From NCBI GenBank assembly GCA_949127705.1, contig CASBQJ010000165.1, positions 1 through 5,064 on the forward strand: 5,064 nt of DNA, given 5' to 3'. The stretch is from Synechococcales cyanobacterium PMM_0085 (GTDB lineage Bacteria > Cyanobacteriota > Cyanobacteriia > Elainellales > Elainellaceae). Below the pieces are notes generated by a model. It did no database searches. It saw nothing but the letters and a program-made list of their open reading frames with translations, and was not told the DNA's origin. A program made the position numbers and the translations under genes. Numbering within the stretch: the first letter of the stretch is position 1; every line of letters begins with the position of its first letter. Below, in pieces: positions 1-3,850 of the stretch.

Positions 1-946
1 TAGGCGAGGTGATCGGTGAAGCGGCGGCGACGGCGGCGGCTTCGGCGGCCTTAGCCGTTTCTACCGCTGCTTGACCGGGCGCGGAGGTAGCAAAGCCCAA
101 AAAGGCTTGCACAATGGGGCTGAGCGTGCCATCAGCCGCCGCTTTATATGCGTAGCTACGGGGCTGGGAGAAGGGGTAAGCGGGGTTATCGGGCAGCGTC
201 TTGTGCATGGGGACGATTTTGACGTTGCTTTGCCCGATCACTTGGTCGGCGATCGCATAGCTAATGCCATCTTGCCCCAAGGCGCTAACCGCTGTTGCCG
301 TCGCGTCATCGGCCATCTGGGTTGCGGTTAATCCGGTCTCAAACGGGGCACCCTGAAATACCTTATAGGTACCCAGCGAGAGGCGCGTATCGCTAGTATC
401 GGGGCGATCGACAAACCGAATTTTGCCAGGGGCACCGCCTACTTCAGCCCAATCTGTAACTTCGCCGCGAAAAATTTTGGCAAACTGCTCAAAGGTCAAG
501 TCCCCTGCATAGGGATTGTCTGGCCCGATGATAATAGCGATCTTCTCGCGGCTAATCGGAACTGCGACTAGCCCTTCTGCCTTTTCTGCAGCTGTCAATG
601 GCCGACCAATAGCCGCCAAGTCAATGTCGCCCTTCCCCAACGCTGCAATTGCGGCGGCGGTACCCGCATCGGCCAATTTAACAGTGGTACCCGTAAATTT
701 TTGTTCAAACCGCCGCTTCAACGCTTCATTGATCAGCGTCATGCTGCTAGAGCCATCGACGGTTAACGTGGAACCACTCGGGATCGCACTTGGCACCGGA
801 AAAGAGGGGGGAGTTGGCGCTTGAGCCAGCAGAGCCGGGGTTGCTGTTAATGTTGCTGTTAATGAGGCAGCTAATGCCTCTGAGGTTGCAGCGAATGCCA
901 ACAGCAGTGCCGAATAGGTAATGAATGTCTTGCTCGCGTTTAACAT
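1..946 (-). CDS. PstS-like periplasmic phosphate-binding protein (3' end outside window)
   Basis: This is probably the secreted solute-binding component of a phosphate ABC transporter, or a phosphate-binding protein derived from one. It has 315 codons in the window and no stop before the left edge. Residues 1-26 look like a signal peptide (hydrophobic core SALLLAFAA), with possible cleavage after ALA-26 or after LLAQA-43. A Thr/Ala/Pro-rich spacer follows. The binding domain starts at VDGSSSM (63-69), the position of the DGSS phosphate loop in PstS. Further PstS landmarks are IGPDNP (140-145), FEQFAKIFRGEVTDW (about 152-166) and RPDTSDTR (181-188), which stands where the classical R-SGT loop lies, with Asp replacing Gly. 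PYPFSQPRSYAYK then leads to FLGFATSAPGQAAVE near residue 282. After that comes an Ala-rich tail still open at the edge. From memory, similar cyanobacterial proteins continue through a Pro/Ala linker and a membrane segment into a DUF4912 domain; this cannot be checked here. The ATG at 946 is chosen because it directly precedes the signal peptide; no good ribosome binding site is visible. Confidence 0.9.
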   Translation of the reverse strand, partial: MLNASKTFITYSALLLAFAATSEALAASLTATLTATPALLAQAPTPPSFPVPSAIPSGSTLTVDGSSSMTLINEALKRRFEQKFTGTTVKLADAGTAAAIAALGKGDIDLAAIGRPLTAAEKAEGLVAVPISREKIAIIIGPDNPYAGDLTFEQFAKIFRGEVTDWAEVGGAPGKIRFVDRPDTSDTRLSLGTYKVFQGAPFETGLTATQMADDATATAVSALGQDGISYAIADQVIGQSNVKIVPMHKTLPDNPAYPFSQPRSYAYKAAADGTLSPIVQAFLGFATSAPGQAAVETAKAAEAAAVAAASPITSP

Positions 947-1012
947 AATGCTAGTCGCTGAATGATTCCTGATTTTACGTCTGGATCTGCCGATACGATA
1001 GCGTTCAAGCTC

Positions 1013-1018
1013 GGTCAA
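1013..1018 (-). promoter_or_regulatory. possible -35 box for the PstS-like gene (weak)
   Basis: On the minus strand the 77 bases between the upstream gene's stop and the PstS-like start contain TTGACC here, followed after 17 bases by TATCGG (990-995), a poor -10. I looked for Pho-box repeats (8-base CTTAACCT-like units spaced by 3) and found none that were convincing. The gene may instead be co-transcribed with the 131-residue gene just upstream. Confidence 0.2.
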
Positions 1019-1023
1019 ACTAG

Positions 1024-1419
1024 CTAAATTCGAGCAATTGAAAGGTGCACTTCTCCGTCGTTATCACCCAAATGAGTATCAAAGAAAAATGCACAGAGTG
1101 TTGCTTTTTCTTTGACGTCTAATACGAGCGAGTCACCATAGCCGTTGAGAGATGACCAAGTGGCACCGACGACAATTCCGGTCTGCTGATTGATTACCTT
1201 ACCGCCATAAATCCAGAGCATGACTAGAGGCTCACCCGAATGCCCAGACGAATGTTGATAATCGAATGTGCCACTCTTGATTTTGACAATATTAAATCCT
1301 GGCTCTAGCGCTAAAGATACTGCAACGTCTTGCTGCAATCGATTCATTTGCTCAGGGCTGAACCTGTAGCAGCTATTTTTACTATGAACATTGAGATTGG
1401 CAACAACGTTACGTTCCAT
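1024..1419 (-). CDS. conserved-looking hypothetical protein, 131 residues
   Basis: I do not recognise a named family. The protein is complete, starting at ATG 1419 and ending at TAG 1024. It has no signal peptide or membrane segment, so it is probably cytoplasmic. The core alternates short hydrophobic strands with turns: FNIVKIKSGTFDY (43-55), EPLVMLWIYGG (63-73), GIVVGATWSSLNGYGDSLVLDV (about 81-102), then ATLCAFFFDTHLGDNDGEVHLSIARI at the C-terminus. This pattern suggests a small all-beta sandwich. The ending (a Gly/Asn/Asp turn followed by a last strand, DNDGEVHLSI) is loosely reminiscent of LecA/PA-IL-like lectin folds, but I would not assign a function on that basis. A Shine-Dalgarno-like GGGGAG lies 11 bases before the start. 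It is 77 bases upstream of the PstS-like gene on the same strand, so the two could be co-transcribed. It is real rather than a shadow: codon-like composition, a good start context and a clean fit between neighbours. Confidence 0.75.
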   Translation of the reverse strand: MERNVVANLNVHSKNSCYRFSPEQMNRLQQDVAVSLALEPGFNIVKIKSGTFDYQHSSGHSGEPLVMLWIYGGKVINQQTGIVVGATWSSLNGYGDSLVLDVKEKATLCAFFFDTHLGDNDGEVHLSIARI

Positions 1420-1430
1420 CGCTTTCTGCT

Positions 1431-1436
1431 CTCCCC
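1431..1436 (-). promoter_or_regulatory. ribosome binding site of the 131-residue gene
   Basis: GGGGAG on the minus strand sits 11 bases before ATG 1419. The spacing is slightly long, but it supports this start over internal alternatives. Confidence 0.45.
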
Positions 1437-1486
1437 AAACCGTTACTGAATATTGCTACTGGATATTGCGTTGATGATTAATTTCT

Positions 1487-1510
1487 AAAAAAGCTGAACG
1501 TGCTGAGCTT
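1487..1510 (-). terminator. possible weak intrinsic terminator (minus strand)
   Basis: Read on the minus strand, AAGCT (1510-1506) can pair with AGCTT (1495-1491) around a 10-base loop, and the stem runs into a T tract (1492-1487). The stem is only 5 bp. If it works, it would stop transcripts from the AI-2E gene about 360 bases after its stop codon, before the 131-residue gene. Confidence 0.25.
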
Positions 1511-1845
1511 GAGTAATATTAAAAGGCGATAAATCCGCAGGGTTAACTCCAACTGTAAACGCTAAACATTTGAAAAATCATTAACAAAAATCTGCTTGAA
1601 ATTTTCCTTTGCTGAATCAGAATATTAGCAGCTTGTGTTTTTCCTGTAAAGCTTTGATCGATACATCACTAGCCATTTTGGTGTGCCCAAAATATCCGCA
1701 TCGCCAGCGAGCCAGATCTCGAGATCAGCCGATTCTTTTCTTAGAGATAGAGGATACTGCCTGTGCTCTATTTTTGAGCGGTTGCCCCCTCAGGGCTTGG
1801 GTGATGCTAGACAGGCACAGCCCTCCGAATAGAGGCGCTACTATA

Positions 1846-1859
1846 AGTCGCTAGCGACT
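1846..1859. repeat. 14-base perfect palindrome after the AI-2E gene
   Basis: AGTCGCTAGCGACT is a perfect palindrome starting 13 bases beyond the AI-2E gene stop codon. As RNA it could form a 5-bp stem with a CTAG loop. There is no T run after it on either strand, so it is not a standard terminator. It could be an RNA-end hairpin or a protein binding site. Confidence 0.4.
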
Positions 1860-1871
1860 GAGCCAAAAATA

Positions 1872-2918
1872 TTAGCGATCGCCTGTTCCGTCCTTGGCTC
1901 GCAGGGTCTCAACCACGCTTTTGGTAAATCCCGCCATGGGTATTGCCATCAACAGCCCCAAGACACCACCGACTCTAGCTCCAATCAGCAGAGCAATAAT
2001 TACCCAGGCTGGATTCAGCCCTGTAAAGCGACCCAAGAGCCGAGGGGCGATCGCATTCTCGATAGTTTGGTTGACAAAAAGACCCACGACCAGCATTTTC
2101 ACCCCTAGCCAAAAGCTGCCGAGTCCCACCAAGAAACTGATTAACCCAATGCTCAATGGGGCACCGAGGGGAATCAGCGTCATGATGCCTACTGCCAGCC
2201 CAAACAATAGCCCAAACGGCACCTGCAACACCACAAATACCACAATCATGGTGACGCCCATTAGCATCGCTAAGGTGGCTTGGCCGCTAAAGTAGTTATG
2301 AAAATTTTGTTGGAGCGATCGCCGCAGTTCACTGCTCGAATGACTAGGCACCCACTGAAACACCCCATCCCAAAGGCGTTCGCCATGCACCAAGAGATAA
2401 AAAGCGAGGGCAATGGTAATCACAAAATCCAGCGCACTCCCCGCCAGCCCAATGCCAAGTCCGACCACGCCGCTGCTCAACGGTTGCAGCTGTGTCAGCA
2501 GCGTTTCTTGCAACCGAGCCACAAAATCCAACAAATCGACCGGCAACCGTCGAGCCAATGCCCAGCTTTGGAGCGACTGAAATTGGTCATTGCCAGACAC
2601 CAGCCAAACCGGGAGTTTTTGGAACAACCCGTTCACCTGATCCATCAACACCGGAATCAGCGTCACCGTCAGAATAAAAAACAGCGATAGCGCCAATAGA
2701 AAAACCACCAAAATGGCGCGTGCCCGCGACAGCCCATGGCGTTGGAGCCAGCGAACCGCATAGTTGAGGATAAACGCTAGCAAGTTGGCACCCACAAAAA
2801 TGGCGAACAGCTGCCGAAAGTAATCGGTTACCAGCAGAATTGCCCAACCGTTTAAAACAATAATTGGCAGAATTAGTCCCCAGACTAACCATTGGGGCAG
2901 GTTGTTGATCCATTTCAT
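1872..2918 (-). CDS. AI-2E family transporter (PerM/UPF0118-like membrane protein)
   Basis: This is an integral membrane protein of the AI-2E transporter family (TqsA/YdiK/PerM relatives). Characterised members export autoinducer-2 or act as cation antiporters; for cyanobacterial members the substrate is unknown, so no signal molecule should be assumed. From ATG 2918 it is 348 residues, normal for the family. Hydrophobic segments lie near residues 10-30, 34-54, 65-88, 147-178, 215-240, 245-290 and 308-330, with a long amphipathic stretch (about 90-145) between the third and fourth, as is typical. Family landmarks are LIPLGAPLSIGLISFLVG, the ENAIAPRLLGRFTGLNP segment, and the C-terminal IIALLIGARVGGVLGLLMAIPMAG. 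A GTG at 2939 lies directly after an in-frame TAG and would add seven residues (MLHRTNL). I prefer the ATG because cyanobacterial relatives, as I recall them, begin near K-W-x-N-x-L-P-x-W. Neither start has a strong ribosome binding site. Downstream on the same strand, 452 bases away, is the 131-residue gene. Confidence 0.93.
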   Translation of the reverse strand: MKWINNLPQWLVWGLILPIIVLNGWAILLVTDYFRQLFAIFVGANLLAFILNYAVRWLQRHGLSRARAILVVFLLALSLFFILTVTLIPVLMDQVNGLFQKLPVWLVSGNDQFQSLQSWALARRLPVDLLDFVARLQETLLTQLQPLSSGVVGLGIGLAGSALDFVITIALAFYLLVHGERLWDGVFQWVPSHSSSELRRSLQQNFHNYFSGQATLAMLMGVTMIVVFVVLQVPFGLLFGLAVGIMTLIPLGAPLSIGLISFLVGLGSFWLGVKMLVVGLFVNQTIENAIAPRLLGRFTGLNPAWVIIALLIGARVGGVLGLLMAIPMAGFTKSVVETLRAKDGTGDR

Positions 2919-3025
2919 CAAGTTTGTCCGGTGGAGCACCTAGGCGGAATGATCCTGTATTAACGCGATTGGGCTTGAACCGATAGTAAACACGTTGCCA
3001 GCGCTGATGGAGAGAGGGGTGATGT

Positions 3026-3053
3026 TGATCCTGCCCTCTGCTGATCTTGCCCT
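3026..3053. repeat. 12-base direct repeat, two copies
   Basis: TGATCCTGCCCT (3026-3037) and TGATCTTGCCCT (3042-3053) match at 11 of 12 positions with a 16-base period. They lie about 110-135 bases upstream of the AI-2E start. They could be operator half-sites, but nothing confirms that. Confidence 0.4.
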
Positions 3054-3166
3054 ACTTGCCCGTTTGGGCGTGCTCTGCATTCATAGACAGAAAACCAGAA
3101 ACAGACAACCAACGTGATTAATTATGAAGCGGTTTGAAAAGTATCGTGGAAGATTGACGCTTTATT

Positions 3167-3208
3167 TACGAAAACTCAACGTACGAAAACCCAATTTTTC
3201 AAAACTCA
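3167..3208. repeat. three phased 15-base repeats
   Basis: AAAACTCA (3171-3178), AAAACCCA (3186-3193) and AAAACTCA (3201-3208) recur at exactly 15-base intervals. The first two copies are extended to TACGAAAACYCAA (3167-3179 and 3182-3194). They lie inside an AT-rich stretch with no supported gene. Confidence 0.55.
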
Positions 3209-3312
3209 GTCTGCATAAAAATATAGTTCTCAGCAATTATTTGCCCCACCTTTCGCGGATTCTCATTTTTTGTCGGCACAATCTGAGAACGGCTTGGAGG
3301 TCTAACTGAGAT

Positions 3313-3336
3313 CTGCGGTGGGGATGCCAACCGCAG
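3313..3336 (+). other. RNA hairpin candidate, 7-bp stem
   Basis: CTGCGGT (3313-3319) pairs with ACCGCAG (3330-3336). One mismatch further in, GG (3321-3322) can pair with CC (3327-3328), leaving a 4-base loop. No T run follows, so it is not an obvious terminator. It lies upstream of the TATAAT box, so it would be outside a transcript starting there. It could belong to an upstream or small RNA, or be a DNA site. Confidence 0.35.
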
Positions 3337-3452
3337 GTGAAACGGCAATTACGCCATCTAATCCCTCTTTAGGTGAAGACGACAGACCTAGATTCTCGCT
3401 ATAATCTTCAACAACGATTCTGAAATAATGTTTCAAAACTTAACAAACTTTT
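3331..3452 (+). repeat. leader module, copy 1 (upstream of the DUF2949 gene)
   Basis: This region carries, in order, CCGCA (3331-3335), ACGGCAATTAC (3342-3352), ATC (3356-3358), TAATCCC (3359-3365), CGACAGAC (3380-3387) and CTTAACAAAC (3439-3448). The same blocks recur in the same order at 3688-3776 upstream of ftsH. Copy 1 carries about 50 extra bases before CTTAACAAAC, and these contain the TATAAT box. Confidence 0.5.
3400..3405 (+). promoter_or_regulatory. TATAAT -10 box for the DUF2949 gene
   Basis: This is a perfect -10 hexamer 75 bases before the start codon. No -35 resembling TTGACA lies 16-18 bases upstream, so an activator or an alternative sigma-factor preference may be involved. 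Transcription would begin near 3412, giving a leader of about 68 bases that contains the HLR1-like site. Confidence 0.4.
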
Positions 3453-3457
3453 TCATG
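3440..3457 (+). promoter_or_regulatory. HLR1-like direct repeat (DUF2949 leader), weak
   Basis: TTAACAAA-ct-TTTTCATG matches the published HLR1 pattern, two (G/T)TTACA(T/A)(T/A) half-sites separated by 2 bases, at 13 of 16 defined positions. HLR1 is the binding site of the cyanobacterial response regulator RpaB. Here it lies downstream of the presumed transcription start, a position that would favour repression. Match by eye only. Confidence 0.22.
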
Positions 3458-3464
3458 CCCATTT

Positions 3465-3470
3465 AGGGGG
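3465..3470 (+). promoter_or_regulatory. ribosome binding site of the DUF2949 gene
   Basis: AGGGGG lies 9 bases before ATG 3480. The spacer between it and the start codon is almost entirely a HIP1 octamer. Confidence 0.6.
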
Positions 3471-3477
3471 CGATCGC
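3470..3477. repeat. HIP1 octamer GCGATCGC inside a translation-initiation region
   Basis: HIP1 is the highly iterated palindrome of many cyanobacterial genomes. This copy overlaps the last G of the Shine-Dalgarno sequence and ends two bases before ATG 3480. Other copies in the window are at 249-256, 1875-1882, 2047-2054, 2315-2322, 3549-3556 and 4958-4965, all within coding regions. Confidence 0.9.
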
Positions 3478-3479
3478 AT

Positions 3480-3674
3480 ATGACCACTGAATCTACGACA
3501 ACTCGGCTGATCCGGTTCCTCCGGGAAGAGCTTTCCATTCCAGCGGCGGCGATCGCCCTAGCGCTCAAGCAGCCCGAGCACGAATCTAATCTGCTGCCGA
3601 TGGTGTTGTGGCAGTATGGCCTGATTACGCTAGAACAGGTTGACCGCATTTTTGACTGGCTTGAAACAGCTTGA
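3480..3674 (+). CDS. DUF2949 domain small protein, 64 residues
   Basis: This is a small cyanobacterial protein of unknown function. The sequence matches the DUF2949 pattern as I remember it. After a Thr/Ser-rich start (MTTESTTT), residues 9-33 read RLIRFLREELSIPAAAIALALKQPE, then NLLPMVLWQYGLITLEQVDRIFDWLETA runs to the end at 64. The conserved core is LLPMVLWQYGL-TLEQ-D-IFDWLE. It looks like two or three helices: a first helix and loop ending in IALAL, and a C-terminal helical pair. There is no signal peptide or membrane segment, so it is expected to be cytoplasmic. The start is supported by AGGGGG 9 bases upstream. The gene sits alone in front of ftsH, 176 bases away on the same strand, with its own likely promoter. 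Co-transcription with ftsH is possible, but a hairpin lies between them. I infer no function beyond the family name. Confidence 0.92.
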   Translation: MTTESTTTRLIRFLREELSIPAAAIALALKQPEHESNLLPMVLWQYGLITLEQVDRIFDWLETA

Positions 3675-3687
3675 CGCCGACTCGACC

Positions 3688-3776
3688 CCGCAATGGACGG
3701 CAATTACCCTATCGATTAGGGGTAATCCCAACGCGTTTGGCATCAGTCTCAGCCGCCAGACTCTTAACAAACCTTT
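3688..3776 (+). repeat. leader module, copy 2 (upstream of ftsH)
   Basis: This region carries the same ordered blocks as 3331-3452: CCGCA (3688-3692), ACGGCAATTAC (3697-3707), ATC (3711-3713), TAATCCC (3723-3729), CGCCAGAC (3754-3761) and CTTAACAAAC (3763-3772), followed by an extra shared TTT. Compared with copy 1 it has extra bases forming a hairpin before TAATCCC and lacks the stretch with the TATAAT box. Confidence 0.5.
3703..3726 (+). other. hairpin between the DUF2949 gene and ftsH
   Basis: ATTACCC (3703-3709) is complementary to GGGTAAT (3720-3726). The inner TA/TA can continue the stem if one G is bulged, around a TCGAT loop. It lies 28 bases after the DUF2949 stop codon. There is no T run after it, so it may act as an RNA-end stabiliser or an attenuating structure rather than a classical terminator. 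Confidence 0.45.
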
Positions 3777-3781
3777 AAAAT
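3764..3781 (+). promoter_or_regulatory. HLR1-like RpaB site upstream of ftsH
   Basis: TTAACAAA-cc-TTTAAAAT matches two (G/T)TTACA(T/A)(T/A) half-sites with the correct 2-base gap at 14 of 16 defined positions. HLR1 is bound by RpaB, which controls high-light genes in cyanobacteria, and FtsH proteases act in photosystem repair or assembly. If the AATATT at 3814-3819 is the -10, the site would end about 46 bases before the transcription start, a position compatible with activation. The placement is inferred. Confidence 0.35.
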
Positions 3782-3789
3782 TGAGTTTT

Positions 3790-3845
3790 AAGGAACATTC
3801 TGTCAGAGACAGCAATATTCTTGCTAGACGCCTCAAGGAGCATTC
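3790..3845 (+). repeat. repeated AAGGARCATTC around a small hairpin in the ftsH leader
   Basis: AAGGAACATTC (3790-3800) and AAGGAGCATTC (3835-3845) match at 10 of 11 positions, 45 bases apart. The second contains the ftsH ribosome binding site. Between them CTGTC (3800-3804) can pair with GACAG (3808-3812) around a 3-base loop. Confidence 0.45.
3835..3840 (+). promoter_or_regulatory. ribosome binding site of ftsH
   Basis: AAGGAG is a near-complete Shine-Dalgarno sequence 10 bases before ATG 3851, and it fixes that start. Confidence 0.75.
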
Positions 3846-3850
3846 ACTTC

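Larger units (their letters stand above)
1420..1871. other. intergenic region, 452 bases, no convincing gene
   Basis: This stretch lies between the AI-2E gene stop and the 131-residue gene start, both on the minus strand. An 81-codon plus-strand reading frame (1609-1854, TTG start) has no ribosome binding site and no protein-like pattern, so I treat it as chance. The part near the 131-residue gene (1440-1610) is AT-rich and presumably holds its promoter, but no clear -35/-10 pair stands out. The region also has a 12-base palindrome (1715-1726), a 14-base palindrome (1846-1859), and a weak inverted repeat AGGGCT/AGCCCT near 1793-1823. Confidence 0.6.
2919..3479. other. divergent intergenic region between the AI-2E and DUF2949 genes
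   Basis: This is about 560 bases without a convincing gene. A 61-codon plus-strand frame (3124-3309, very basic product) lacks a ribosome binding site and recognisable family, and contains a 15-base tandem repeat; I do not call it. For the minus-strand AI-2E gene, TAATAC (2957-2962) could be a -10, but it has no good -35. Other contents are a near-direct repeat (3026-3053), a small GCCC/GGGC hairpin (3058-3069), a 7-bp hairpin (3313-3336), a second stem TTTAGGT/ACCTAGA (3368-3392), a TATAAT box (3400-3405), and the leader of the DUF2949 gene. Confidence 0.6.

Noticed and set aside
71..824. Plus-strand frames over the left gene (71-331 and 516-824)
   Set aside because: They are antisense to the PstS-like gene, whose minus-strand translation shows clear family motifs.
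947..1023. Search for a Pho box before the PstS-like gene
   Set aside because: No set of 8-base CTTAACCT-like repeats with 3-base gaps could be found.
1609..1854. 81-codon plus-strand frame in the gap between two minus-strand genes
   Set aside because: TTG start, no ribosome binding site, and the translation shows no pattern of a folded protein; most likely chance.
1894..2913. Several frames overlapping the AI-2E gene on both strands
   Set aside because: They are shadows of a gene with clear membrane segments and family motifs; none has independent support.
2973..2988. GGTTCAAGCCC on the minus strand, resembling a tRNA T-arm
   Set aside because: The T-stem has a mismatch and no acceptor, anticodon or D arm can be built around it.
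3124..3309. 61-codon plus-strand frame with a very basic product
   Set aside because: No ribosome binding site before the ATG, no recognisable family, AT-rich composition unlike the neighbouring genes, and its rhythm is explained by the 15-base DNA repeat.
3306..3327. CTGAGA followed by a GC-rich stretch, suggestive of a TPP riboswitch
   Set aside because: The other conserved TPP segments are missing and neither neighbouring gene concerns thiamin.
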